From Prostheceraeus crozeri (Eukaryota; Platyhelminthes; Polycladida; Euryleptidae), in the NCBI GenBank assembly GCA_907163375.1, contig CAJQUW010002160.1, positions 1-64,000 of the forward strand: a stretch of 64,000 nt of DNA. Direction: 5' to 3'. The notes beneath the pieces are model-generated. The model did not search any database. It saw nothing but the letters and a program-made list of their open reading frames with translations, and was not told the origin of the DNA. This document shows positions 25,119 through 36,089 of the stretch, in pieces (within the stretch, counting starts at the first letter, position 1; every line of letters begins with the position of its first letter). A program made the position numbers and the translations under genes.

Positions 25119-26480
25119 TCACAAGTCATCAAAGGAAGATCTTAAATGTCGATGTGAAGACAACTGTGCACAGAAGTATGAAGGTGTCATTTCTATATAA
25201 GCCTTATAACATAAACACAGAAATTTTAACTTAATTCTAGACGACACCGGTAGCCATTTTAGTCTTCTTAAAGTTGGAGTAATATGGTTTCGACGAGGAA
25301 TTTTGTGAATCAGTCTCGCGGCAGAATTATGACCTTTTTGGAATTTGTGGCTAAGCTTCTGCGGTGCACCAATAAACAAAGAATTTCCATAGTCAAGGCG
25401 TGATAATACGAAAGAGTTAATTAAGCGGTGTGTTGCTGAGGTCGATAGATAATGTCTCTCAGAACAAATTTTTCGAATTTCAAAATCACAATTTTTGCAG
25501 ATTGCGTTGATTTGTTGTTGCATAGTGAGTAATTCATCAAGAATAACACCGAGATATTTCGCCCCTTAGAAAAGTTTGCAGTCACAGATCGAATTTCAAT
25601 TGAACAGGGAAGCACAACCTCCGTTTTGATGTTGCAGAATATGATTGCGGTAGATTTCAATTTATTTTGTAATAACCACTGTGTCACTGATATGCATTGC
25701 TCCATGTTCTTTATTGTCTCGTCAATCTCACATGGTGGACAGGAATGATACAGCAAGATGTCGTAAGCGAACAAAAGGTAATTAATTCCATATTGGAGAA
25801 TATTCTTGTGATGGGCTTGAAATATAAAATAAACAAAATGGGAGCCAATACTGTTCCTTGTGTTATGCCATATCTTGTGGATAATCGTCTTGATTGCACA
25901 TGTGAAACAGATATAAATTGCTTGCGATCACGCACATTTGATGAAAGCCAGGATAAAGCAGCACCATCAATACCATACTCAATCTTCAATCGACTTAATA
26001 GGATACTATGATCGGAGTCGGCAAGTGGCAGAATCGAATAGTGTTCAGAAATGAGATTGTGTGATACCTTTATGGACTCAAAAAGCATTTCATCTTCGCG
26101 AAAAACAATCCAATCTATAATGTGGCCACCATCATGAGTGGAATCCTTCACACCTTGAGAAAGATTAAATAAATTCAAAAGATCGTTCATTTTCCTCATC
26201 ACTGGGCTGTTTGGTAGGTCGAAATGAACGCTAAAGTCACCAAAAATTCTAAGTCTCCATTTAAAGAATTTACATACTGCAAAAGATCTTCAAATTCGAC
26301 TAGAAACTGTGGCTCAGTAAAATTACTATTATTGTTCTTCGGAGGCTTACAAATGCAGAAGAAGTGAATTGAACGATTTGGACAACTCAACGATGCACCT
26401 AGAAGCTCAAATAACTCATGATCAAAGTCAAATAGTGATGAAATCTTGAGTAATCGATGGAACGGAGCTCGATATAGCAC
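25119..26480 (-). pseudogene. LINE A ORF2: endonuclease and reverse transcriptase remnants
   Basis: From 26480 downwards the frame reads LYRAPFHRLLKISSL.. and later GHIIDWIVFRED and SDHSILLSRLKIEYG. These are the middle and end of an APE-type endonuclease (the SDH motif is visible). Directly after SDH the sequence jumps to the late palm (YGITQGTVLAPILFILY), so RT motifs 1 to A are deleted. The next motif reads FAYDILLY where active elements have FADD, so a catalytic Asp is replaced by Tyr. The C-terminal conserved region follows to 25119. At least two frame changes are present. Confidence 0.7.
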
Positions 26481-26732
26481 AGCAACACCACCGCCACGAT
26501 CAACACTCCGTGGTAGAAAATAAATTAAATAATTTGGTGGACATAGATTTTTGGATTTACCGATTTTTTCTCATCACCGGGCGGAGAGAGCCACGTTTAC
26601 GTTAAAAACATGATGTCAATTCCAAATTCGAAAATGAAAGAGTTTATTTCGGTTGGGAGTTTCGGAGATTTCGGGGTTTCAGGTTTTGTAGTTTGAAGTA
26701 TGTACAACTCTGGATTGTGAATCATTTTGTTG

Positions 26733-27481
26733 TCAAAATAATTGCTTCGACATATCTATTTGATCGATAACTTGGTCATTACAGCCTAGTTTTTCGCCTT
26801 TGATAAAAACTCGATCACAACCATTCTCAGTTCGAACTGCTTTAGCGACATCACGCAGTCGTTTTTCTTCTTTTAAAGTCAAAGGTGGAGAATCCTTGTT
26901 CACATCGAAGACCCGAGGATCCTGACGAATCCTCTTCTGATTAAATAACATTTGATTTCTCGCATCCTTATTGGCAAAAATAACTTTCACTGGTCGCTTG
27001 GATCCTATTTTCCCAAACGTCGACAGTCAATAAGATCAGCCATGGTAAAATCAGGAGATATCGATTCACATCGATCTTCAATCTTGGCAACATCTTCAGC
27101 TAAAGAAATCGAATTGTTGTCATCATCTTGTATAACAATCTCATGTTCAGGTATGTTAGCAAAAATCAAATTTTGCGACCTTGATTGAATTTGAGTCCTT
27201 TTGATAAAAAGCTGTTGGTCGAGAATAACTTTTTTGATTTCCGAAATGGCCTTGTCAGTCTTTTGTTGACGTTGTTCAAGTAAAGAAACAGATTTTTCAA
27301 TTGTCGACACTCTCTTAGATGATTCAGAAAGTTTGTTTAGTACGTTTGTTTCTGATTCTTTGATTGGATTCAAAATATCTTCCAGAGTTATGTCATCTTG
27401 CGATGAAGACCGCAAAACTCTTTGATTGACATTGTTTTGTCTAGTAGGAGGCATCCCTAGTTGAATGAAACCAGCAAACAA
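26733..27481 (-). pseudogene. LINE A ORF1: coiled-coil RNA-binding-type protein
   Basis: The first part (27481-27005, 158 residues) has a long heptad-rich stretch (about residues 45-115) followed by SQNLIFANIPE, the usual entry to the RNA-recognition-like domain of LINE ORF1 proteins. The second part (26990-26733) continues in another frame with KVIFANKDARNQMLFNQKRI and TLKEEKRLRDVAKAVR, matching the C-terminal domain. One frame change near 27,000 separates them. In active LINEs ORF1 forms trimers that coat element RNA. This copy is inactive. Confidence 0.7.
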
Positions 27482-27960
27482 AAAGAAATTCTACTAGCAG
27501 ATTGAAACTAATGGTAAATGAACAATCAACCGAACTCGAATACAGCTAGACTAGGAACGCACGACGACGCGATACATGTAAAGACAGTTTGTATCCAGCA
27601 CAGACCAAAAGTTTTACCAGAGCCGGACCAGAATCAGTCGCGTAGCCAGGATTTCATTTCCGGGGAGACAATAAATGTAGCTTAATTAATAAAAGCCTAT
27701 ACTTAATAATTTCGCAAATTAGAAGAAGCCCTAATATTCATTCATATCTGATCAATCTTCAAAGGCTATATGATAAGTTTAACGCTTACGAGTGCAAACC
27801 ATCGGGCTTCATCTCCGTTCATGATTCTGAATCAAATAGTGCGATTTATTACATTCTCATTGATACTTGGAAATTCCTAAAGTAAGAGCTTCAGTGAGAG
27901 TCAACTATGATATGTCTTTTGTTGTATCAAATCATCGATCTGAGTGAAATCTTGCGCATG

Positions 27961-29001
27961 TTAACAAACTTGATTGCACAAAGTTATACATGCAGGAAGC
28001 AAAGAGGACTGACGAGAAACAGTTCGATACAGTGGAACTCTATATGTTCGAGATCGGGGCAGCGTATCTGGTAAGAGTGCATGAAGAGGATTTCTTTGAT
28101 CGGAGATACCATGAAACAGCTTCAATGCTGCATTCTGCCTTCTTATGTGCAATGGAGTGAACTTTTGGCACTGACAATCGAGTCCGCATATGATTCGATG
28201 AGATCTCTTTCTTACTCTCTCAAACTTTATCGAGTTTTTTTTATTCATGCCTATAAATAACGGTGCATTGTATTCCAGAATAGACAAAACCGTTGCATTA
28301 TAAAGTCGAATGAGATCAGGTATTTGTAAGAAAGTCTTTAAACGTTTGATCACATATAGTCGTTGACACGCGATTTTGCAGATATTCTGTACATGGCTAT
28401 CCCAAGAAAATGCTTCATTGTAGATCACACCAAGAATCCGAAGCTCCCGCACGAATTCAACATTGGATGGTAAAAGAACAGAAAGATGAGGCTTCTTGCT
28501 ATTCATAATTTTCGTCTTCTTTTTGTTCAGTTCTAACCCGTGAGTGTTGCACCAATTTTCTACGTGTTGAATTTCCTCTCTGATAGAAAGTTCCAAGTCT
28601 ACATTTGCGCAAATGGGAATGCCAATAACGACGTCGTCAGCATACATGGAAATGAAAGTATCATTGTTCGATGGTTGCAGAGTTCGCATGTGTACGCAGA
28701 ATAAAAACGGAGAAAGTTTTCCCCCTTGCGGGACGCCAGAGGTGACGTGCACAATCAAGCTCAAACAGTCCTTTCTTGAACAGTGACCCTTTAACGTCCC
28801 TTTGATCGTTTTCATCGTCCCTTTGACGGCGATTTCGAAGGAAGTCACAACACCAAAGTAAAAAATCACGTGGTAAGTTTGTAGATGAATAATCGTCCAA
28901 TACAGAAGAAACGAAGTCGTGAATACTAATATCAGTATGAACTGTTGATGACAAAGGCCGAAAACCGAACTGTTGGGGACTGCAACTATCTGTAAGTTCA
29001 A
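27961..29001 (-). pseudogene. LINE B reverse transcriptase, C-terminal half
   Basis: The meaningful part starts around GTLKGHCSRKDCLSLIVH and contains motif B (GVPQGGKLSPFLF), motif C (YADD), motif D (ELNKKKTKIM) and motif E (RELRILGVIY). The thumb and C-terminal region typical of CR1-related LINEs follows (RLYNATVLSILEYNAPLF ... KRSHRIICG). The stop at 27961 appears to be the natural end. The N-terminal residues of this frame are out-of-frame readings of upstream RT. Confidence 0.7.
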
Positions 29002-29653
29002 CTCTGATATTGTTGAGAATATAAGCTTCTAAGATTTTTGAGAACACCGGAAGAACTGAGATAGGTCTATAGTCATCTAGTGTCGGGTTTCTGCATTTTT
29101 GAACGGGTGTGACATTCGCTAATTTCCACGAATGAGGAACAGACTTAGAATTGATGGACAGAGCAATTACATGACTGAGCGGACCTGCAAGCTCAGAACT
29201 AGCCACTTTAACCAAAGCAGGAGGGATACCATCGCTCACAGCCGATTTGTTGCCTTTCAGGTCATGTAATAATTTTTCAACCTCACCGATATCAACAGAA
29301 ATATCCCATCGTTCTTCGTCACCAGTAGTACACAATTGTGTCAACATATCCCAGTCAGAAGGTTTGTTAAATACAGATGCGAATCTTTGGTTAAGAAGTT
29401 CAGCTGCATCGGAAGTCGCCGGTAGTTCAGACTTTTTATTCTTGCTATTTATCACTTCCCAAATTATCCATAAACCATTTGATTTTGAATGAGCATTTCC
29501 AATCCAGTATTGCTTCGCCTTCTCAATTTCTGTCTTGACTTTTTGACGGTAAAAACGATGTAAATTAAAATTCCTTACGCGGTAAGCGGTGAAGCGAAGA
29601 TTTATGAAATGCTTCAACTTGGGTGTGAACCATGGTTTTTCGTTACCTTTCAT
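28661..29653 (-). pseudogene. LINE B reverse transcriptase, N-terminal half
   Basis: A 330-residue frame starting at MKGNEKPWFTPKLKHF. It has the pre-RT region (KQYWIGNAHSKSNGLW), then fingers motifs NKSAVSDGIPPALVK, WKLANVTPVQKC and DDYRPISVLPVFSKILEAYI, then QQFGFRPLSSTVHTDI. The following residues skip the FDxVDH-type motif A and go straight to RDFLLWCCDFLRNRRQR. That points to an internal deletion of roughly 20-25 codons. The gene then changes frame into the downstream half. Confidence 0.7.
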
Positions 29654-30093
29654 AACTACTGTGATTTGGGATTACGTTCATTGCATCCTGAATAATTTCA
29701 GTAAGTAACTGACATTTGTCATCAAATGAGTCCTGTGATCGATAGATTCGATGCCAAGGATAATCGCAGAGATATTCTTTAAATGCTGCAATATTACTTT
29801 CTCGATAATCAAACACATCAACTTTGAAGGATTTGTCAATTTCCAGAGTTGGACTACCCAAGAGCGGTTCCAAAATGACAACATCTGCATTTTCGATAGG
29901 CGCTTTGATGGCTGTTGGGTTTCTATTATCGTCACTGAAATACAGTATGATAAATTTGTAATTCGACATAGAATGATGTTAATAATATGCATAATCATTA
30001 ATAATCCCCCGTATAAATCACAATGATTGTACCCGGCTCAGATTTCATTTGGGGGGACATGTCCCCCTTGTCCCCCCCTTGGCTACGCCACTG

Positions 30094-30600
30094 ACCAGAA
30101 TCAGGATATCAAGAACGATGACTTGTAACTTAGACCACTCGACTATGGAAGCAGTTGATCAAAGCGGAAATCCAACTGTAACAGCTTCTGTGCGATGAAA
30201 CAATTATGCAGAATAGCGTGGACTACAACTGATTGTCAGTGTTGTAACAAGAAATTTCAACAGAGTACCAAATATGACAATTTGCGAATTAGCACAACAC
30301 TGCGATGTCCCACGAAGAAACGAATATCATCAATCGACACCATATCATCGACTCAAGGAATCCGATGATATGAACTTTAGTACAGAGTGACCACTGTGAG
30401 TACAAAATATCCGCGGAAAACGACTTGGCAGCAGCTATTTGTCCGACCGCATGCAGAGCCGTACATGCTGTTACTTAGCAAATTCTTCGTAAAAGCTGCA
30501 TGTACGTTCTTAGTAAATCAAAGTTCTGAATAAATTGTATAAATTGATTAAATTACTTTTTTAAAGTGATTGAATCATATTACCGAACTGAATAAACTCC
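30094..30600. other. Non-coding stretch, no gene seen
   Basis: Starts with the right target duplication of the hAT-like element. It contains no recognisable motif apart from flank sequence that probably belonged to LINE A's 5' side. Confidence 0.4.
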
Positions 30601-30749
30601 GCGGTATTTAATGATGTCATTTATGGCAAATTTTGGTAGTGGTCGGAACCTATGCACATTGCTGTATATGTTCCTCAGCTGCAGTGCCATTTTCTTCAAT
30701 CTAGACTTTCGTATCGAGAATAGGGACTTATTGACCGATGGATAATCAC

Positions 30750-32676
30750 TGCAGGCTTGCCGTTGGGATGAATTTCCAGCCCAATCCCAATGAGAATTTC
30801 CATTGGGATCCCAATAGAAATCCAAATAGCCTGCTACATAGCTAAAAACGTACGCAAACTGATCCCAAGCTACATTGAAACTTACCGCTTAGGCCTACCA
30901 TATGTGTCACTTTTTGAATTGACGAAGTCCACGGACCGAGGGCTAGGGATATACTGGCCTTAATAGCAATAGGGGCTTTAATTGATTTTACACAATTATG
31001 TATAATAGGCCTGCTGTATGGCTGAATTTTGCCTCGAGACTGCCTTCACCTAAGATCTCATAGGAGCTTACGTGTATAGCTAATATGTATGTGTGAACTA
31101 CAAACACACTTGGTATTAATTGAGCCTATGTCGGATAATGCGATGTTAATAAACAGCTCATCACACGGGATCACACGTACAGTAGGCAACAGGCAGTAGA
31201 CAGCGGCTTATACGGTTAAGTAGACCTAGATAGCTTACAATGTATAGCTTAATTACAGAAGCGACGAAGCACATGACAAGCTACAGGCCAATTGTATAGC
31301 CTATACATTTTATTACATAGTTGTTACCCTTCTTAGTAGCACACATTTATATGATTTTGCATTTACCTTAACTTGATAATAGACAATTACCTATGACAGG
31401 CACTTTATATTTTAGGCCTGCTGTATTTAGGCTATATCTGCTATTCTGCTATATTCTATATCTGCTATTCTGCTATATTCTATATCTGCTATTCTGCTAT
31501 ATTCTATATCTGCTATTGCATTCTATACTAAGGTCGGTGCTAAAGGACTATAAGGAGCACGTCAATGACTAATCAATAGGCCCACCTCCTCCTCCAAGTG
31601 AATCGCTACCTTAAACATTGCTTTAATTTCTTATTGATTAAAAACTGCATTGAATAAACCGCCCTCAGTAGGCTACTACTTTAGGTCTATACATAGGAAA
31701 GCATGGTCAAATTCCTATATATCTCAAAATCTTATGTTCAATAAGCTAAGTCCCTATATTATTTTATAGTCATAAATCAAATTATATTCTACTATCTATT
31801 AAATCCGAAAGTTTTTCTAAACCAAAATTTTACGCAATATCCGAATTTCGCATTTTAAAAATAATATATCGAGCTCATCAAAAGATATTTGCAATTTATT
31901 GATCGGAATCGATCTGATTGATTAGCTATGAGGTAAATACGATCCATCGATGAATTCGACTACCGTTCAAATTCTATCCCATCACGACAAATAAGAATTT
32001 CTTTTTTTGCGCCGTATTGAAAACTGGATTTTGAACTCACATATCGATATATAATACAGATATATGATGCACCTCAAAATTAAGCTGAAAAAAAATTTTC
32101 TGGAAAAATATGATTAGACCTAAACAGGGACCTAAACAAAAGCAAACAGTAAGATATCATTTATCACAAAACTTCTCATTCAAACTACGTAAAATTATTT
32201 GTTGTGTCCGTCTTCAAAGTAGGTGGCTCGTTGTCCTTCCTCTTCCAGCATCAATGGACCAACCGGTGCTTCGTCAAAAACGTTTAGTTTTTTCACCAAA
32301 TGCTGAGCACGTTGTTTATATCTTAGATAAACAAGAACCTGCAATAGCCACTATTTTTAGCAGCTAGGCAAGTTAAAGCCATAGAGTAGGGTGAAAGCTT
32401 ACTGTGTCAATTTGTGTGAATCACTCTAGGAGCTCTATTTGCTCGAATTCGAGAGAGGCAAGGTCAGACTGAAGACACAGCTAAATGAACTGCTCAGTAC
32501 AGCCAGAAAAGATTTGTAACGTACTGACTAATGTCAACAATTACATGTATATTTTGTTGGGAGAGGGCTTATTGGGATCTATTGGGATTGGGGTGGATTT
32601 TTGGTTGCCCAATCTCAACCCAATCCCAATAGCTATTGGGATCACAATTGGAATCCCAATCCCAACGGCAAGCCTG
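30750..32676. mobile_element. hAT-like non-autonomous element with GGGATT-rich inverted ends
   Basis: The ends are inverted copies: CAGGCTTGCCGTTGGGAT at 30752-30769 and ATCCCAACGGCAAGCCTG at 32659-32676. Both continue inward with CAATCCCAAT / ATTGGGATTGGG sub-repeats for about 60-110 bp. The flanks are ATAATCAC (30742-30749) and ATAATCAG (32677-32684), an 8-bp duplication with one mismatch. The interior (1.8 kb) is AT-rich, holds a 24-bp minisatellite and has no transposase. The element splits a Penelope-like coding remnant whose reading matches up on either side, which independently supports the boundaries. Confidence 0.75.
31433..31519. repeat. 24-bp minisatellite, 3.6 copies
   Basis: Units of TATATCTGCTATTCTGCTAT plus ATTC start at 31433, 31457 and 31481, with a partial unit at 31505. 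Copies are identical, so the expansion is recent. Confidence 0.95.
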
Positions 32677-33720
32677 ATAATCAGTCTCCAACTGTACGAA
32701 CTTATGTATGCTGTTGCCAAGATTAGTAACAAGCACAATTGCCTTTCATCTTTGTTCTTTATTTCACCATCTCTGATTGCTTCATTGAATATTTTTTTTC
32801 TTTATTATATACCGTACCTTTACTTCTGGTGTCAGATCAACAAGCAAGGATCAACAGCATCCTTCTGTCATCTAGCACTGGATTCCATAATACTCCAGCC
32901 TTTTCAATAATTCTCTGTCCCACCACAACATAATGAGCTGGGCGATTACTCCTGTCATTCCAATCCAATCTGTCTTGCGTCTGTGCATCTGTGATAGTTG
33001 GCGCTGCAAGACTCGAGCTGATGTATCTTTTCCTTGATCCTCTTCCGTTCAACTAGCTGTTATTGTGGTGTTTCTTCCTCAATCACATCTAAGCTTTGGA
33101 CAAGGATTTGATAAGCCACAGCACTCTATCTCATCATGCTCCAAATTTAGTGATAGATATAAACTGACTTCCTGGTTGTCAATTCCGGAGTTCGATTGAA
33201 CAAAATATTAACAAATAGCTGAATGCAACGTTTTACATCCAAAGATGCCAGTATCACTTCATCATCAGCGAGGTTGTATCCTTTCCGTCAAATGCTGCGA
33301 ACAGTTCTTCAGTTTTCAGACATAGGTACTGTTAAGGTATCATTTTTCCATATTTTAACAGCAATTTGCCTCGTTTGAGACACGTTTGTTCCGCAAACTG
33401 GTCTTATTGGTAGACCATTATCATCCTGACAATTCTTGTGGTCCTTTTGTAATCCATAGAGAGGTGGCAGTGGCGTCCCTTTGTTGATAACATTATTCCT
33501 TATTCTTTTGTTTTCTTCATCACCTTGTTCCTTTCCAGCAGATGTTATTCTAATCCAAAATATGATTGTGTGCATTGATGAGATTTTCAGCTTCTCTCAC
33601 TATCTCGATTGCCACATCCTCATCTGAAATTATGTGAGGCTCATAAGATTTCTCGTTGCTCTTGAATGAATCCAAGAACTTCTTCCTGATTTGTTTGTCT
33701 GGGAAACCATCATCTCACCT

Positions 33721-34866
33721 TTCCTTATTTTGTTTATTGTATTGCTTTCAACACTGTTCTTTCTGGATTTGTTATTTTCCAGTGTGCCACTTCTCTATTC
33801 GTGTTCATGTAATTGTCTGTTGTCATCATCAATTGTCATATATTGCAAAAGCATTTCAATTGCATGATTGCGGAAGGTACATTCTTTGTTTGAACAGCAG
33901 CTCTGATTTCTATGAAATCAAGATTCATGTCATAATATTCCATTTCACTGTGTCGTGCGTGGTACTTTTCACTTCTCCAGTTCAACATTTGCATGTGCGT
34001 CATTTTGCTCTAATAAAATGTCATCATTGTCTCTCTATGGTTGATTATTTTTATCATTGTTCGAAGATATGATACTGCTTCTCTTTCAGTCGCAAATTGC
34101 CTGTTTTGAGATTCTTCTTCATATCTTAGCTCAACTGGTATGACTACATTTTGTCATATTGTAACAACAAAATTTCGGAAATGCTTTTTCAATTTTAATT
34201 TCGTATTCCGGTGAGCTAAAATCTTGATAAATGTTTTAACTTTGGGAACAAACTGGGGTAAACGAGTGGATTCCCTTCATCATTCAAGCAAGATTTACCA
34301 TAACATCTAGGATCAGATGAAAATTGAATATCGGTCTGAATTTTTATTAAATCTTTTACTTGTATTCCGCGTTTGTAGTACAACTTTTCCGATTGTGCAT
34401 GTAGTTATCCTTTATAGTTTTACTTTCCTTCTTTTTTTATTTTTGAAGACGTTACCAGTGTGCGACCACCAGCGAGAGAATACTGGCTCCACACAGCCAC
34501 TGAATAACAAAGAAAAAATTCATTTCAACCTTTTCATCTGCTAACTTTGTACCTGTAACCGACAAATTTTCATTAAAATGAGACAAAATGTAGGTGGTCT
34601 ATTTTTGATGATCTTCACTGTATCGAGTCTCTTTTCTAGATCCTCCGCCAGTACCTAACATGTTCTGCTTTATGGAGATGACAAGAAATCGAATTTGATC
34701 ATAGCAGTGAGAGCATAAGTATCCTAGACATTAAGAAACTCATGCTGACGACGATGATGACTCATATGTGACGTCACAAATTGCGCACGCGTCGACCAAC
34801 GTCCAAGGAAACATGATGCGAAGTTATTAAAACTGTCGTTGTAATGATTCGCCTTACAAATCAGAT
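33721..34866. other. Decayed sequence, no intact gene
   Basis: The minus strand may hold further decayed N-terminal parts of the Penelope-like remnant, but nothing definite. A plus-strand frame at 33656-34072 is rich in Phe/Cys/His and looks like antisense reading. Confidence 0.35.
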
Positions 34867-35124
34867 GTGATGTTCGGTACCTGCAGAAGAGATGTATCAC
34901 GAATCATCCTTCATGCAAATCGGAAATGTAACAGTGACCATCTGATGGTCCTGATGCTCTCACAGTGTCAGAACTGTCTATGGTACTGGCGCGGAGGGGG
35001 ACTAGAAAAGAGCCTGCATTTTTGTTTTCTTGGTTTTTGCATAGTTTACTTGAAGATAGTTAACTTCATTTGTTCCTATACGAAGGTTGGTAAGAGAATC
35101 AAATGAATCTATTTCGTATCTTTC

Positions 35125-35430
35125 GTGAACAATTTTCAAGTTTTATTTCAAAAGGACCCTTTTATAAAAGAAAGCGTGATTTGCGGAAGTGGAGGAGAGG
35201 GGAGTCGTCAACTTCAAGGCACAACATACAAAATCGAATGTGAAGCATTTGGAGAATATTTTGTCGATGAAATATCAAGAAGTGGATGTCACAGAGGGAA
35301 TAAACATCAACAATTATTGACAGTTAGATAAAAACGTTGAGGAGTGGCGTGAAAAGAACATGCAGAAATTCAAGGAGGAAGTGACCGGCATCTTCAATGA
35401 CAAGTCAGTGCATATAAGGGAAGAAAACAG
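35125..35430 (+). pseudogene. Penelope-like endonuclease fragment, same family as the 1.79-kb units
   Basis: The plus-strand reading contains SVICGSGGEGSRQLQGTTYK, then IECEAFGEYFVDEISRSGCH. This is the Cys motif plus TYKIEC..YFVDEISR start of a GIY-YIG-type domain (usual form Y-x-GETSR). The downstream DNA (AGTGGCGTGAAAAGAACATG and CAAGGAGGAAGTGACCGGC) is almost identical to the reverse complement of 19,750-19,830 in the tandem units, so both derive from one repeat family. It faces away from the RT remnant at 33.3 kb, so I do not join the two. Confidence 0.5.
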
Positions 35431-35956
35431 AAATGTTTGTATGAACAGCAAAAATGAGTAGACATGCCGCGTCAGCAGATACTATGTATCACTGAGTGAC
35501 TTTGAGATTTGAAAAATCTTGACTTTTATATCATATTTATATTGAAACGTTTTCTATGTGCTATCCGACGAGGCCGATAAGGCGAATTTATAAATATATA
35601 AATAACAATATAAATAACACGTTGAGCTATTACTAAAGCGCGTCGAACGAATGAGTCATTCTTATATTTTATTCTGAGTTATTGCAATAATGTTGTCTAA
35701 CTGTTATATTCTGTTGTTTGACTATTTCTTTAGTTCGATTTAAGTTTTATCAGAAAAACGAAAGGTGTCGTTGACGAAATGTCACTACAATATGCAAATT
35801 GAAGCACCAACTTACACTGTCTGGCGAGTTCTCGTTAAGCGTAGAGAGCGTGTTTCCCTACACGTGTGGTGTCATCGTTACCTACGTAAACTTCGCGAAT
35901 TTTGCATTTTCTTAAAATTGTGCTATCAGCTTCGATACTTAAAGTTCTGTATGTTA
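35431..35956. other. Non-coding stretch, no gene seen
   Basis: AT-rich, with no recognisable coding motif. It ends at the TTA target duplication of the Harbinger element. Confidence 0.45.
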
Positions 35957-36089
35957 AGCGGGATTTATACTTCTTCCGTCCTGCGTCCTCAGTTTTAAAG
36001 AGAGATCAATTTTCAAAATATAAAGCGCAGGTTGTAAAAATTGACTCACTCCAAATGAGTAATAAAAACGCAGACACTTACGTTTTCTT

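Larger units (their letters stand above)
25119..27481 (-). mobile_element. CR1/L2-type non-LTR retrotransposon (LINE A), decayed
   Basis: In minus-strand order: an ORF1-like coiled-coil protein (27481-26733), an apurinic-type endonuclease remnant (about 26480-26050), a short reverse transcriptase piece, and the conserved C-terminal region (25523-25119; SRLDYGNSL, AARLIH, LKWLPV, LRSSFDDL) typical of CR1/L2/Jockey-related LINEs. Much of the RT palm is missing between the endonuclease end and GITQGTVLAPILF. The 3' end stops abruptly at the junction with Tc1 sequence. The upstream side carries about 150 bp of probable 5' UTR up to the hAT-like insertion at 27,635. Confidence 0.8.
27961..29998 (-). 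mobile_element. Non-LTR retrotransposon (LINE B), 5'-truncated, inside hAT-like element
   Basis: The minus-strand coding region starts with the linker after the endonuclease (DVFDYRESNIAAFKEYL..), so the endonuclease itself is missing, as expected of 5' truncation. RT follows in 29653-28661 (SDGIPPALVK; DDYRPISVLPVFSKILE; QQFGFRPLSSTVH) and continues in another frame in 29001-27961 (TSGVPQGGKLSPFLFC; MYADDVVIGI; WCNTHGLELNKKKT; LRILGVIYN; SILEYNAPLF). The motif A block with the first catalytic Asp is absent between VSSVLD and DYSSTN. The YADD box is intact. It is a relative of the CR1/L2/Jockey group, but clearly a different family from LINE A. Confidence 0.8.
27635..30093. mobile_element. 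hAT-like DNA element with perfect 8-bp duplication, hosting LINE B
   Basis: ACCAGAAT is present on both sides (27627-27634 and 30094-30101). The left end begins CAGTCGCGTAGCCAGG. The right end read inward begins CAGTGGCGTAGCCAAGG, giving an imperfect 14-bp terminal inverted repeat, and G/C-tracts follow on both sides. An 8-bp duplication with CAG-type termini indicates hAT. No hAT transposase remains: the interior is almost entirely a minus-strand LINE (27,961 to about 30,000). The original element was therefore a short non-autonomous copy of a few hundred bases that later received the LINE. Confidence 0.8.
30600..33720 (-). pseudogene. Penelope-like reverse transcriptase remnant, interrupted by a hAT-like element
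   Basis: Minus-strand landmarks run from high to low coordinate. DKQIRKKFLDSFKSNEKS and EIVREAENLINAHNHIL lie at about 33,700-33,550, GTPLPPLYGLQKDHK and GLPIRPVCGTN at about 33,490-33,390, and LASLDVKRCIQLF (motif A-like) near 33,230. A decayed stretch ends in VTNLGNSIHKFVQLETDY at 32,680. After the inserted element the reading resumes as PSVNKSLFSIRKSRLKKMAL (30,740-30,600). The xLYGLxKDHK..PIRPVC signature is shared by a group of Penelope-like RTs. Many stops and frame changes mark it as long dead. Motifs B and C are not recognisable. Confidence 0.5.

Noticed and set aside
32485-32910. 141-residue open frame with repeated Pro-Ile-Gly residues
   Set aside because: Produced by the CAATCCCAAT sub-repeats at the end of the hAT-like element; composition artefact rather than a gene.
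33656-34072. 138-residue Cys/His/Phe-rich plus-strand frame
   Set aside because: Looks like antisense reading of decayed Penelope-like sequence; no known motif.
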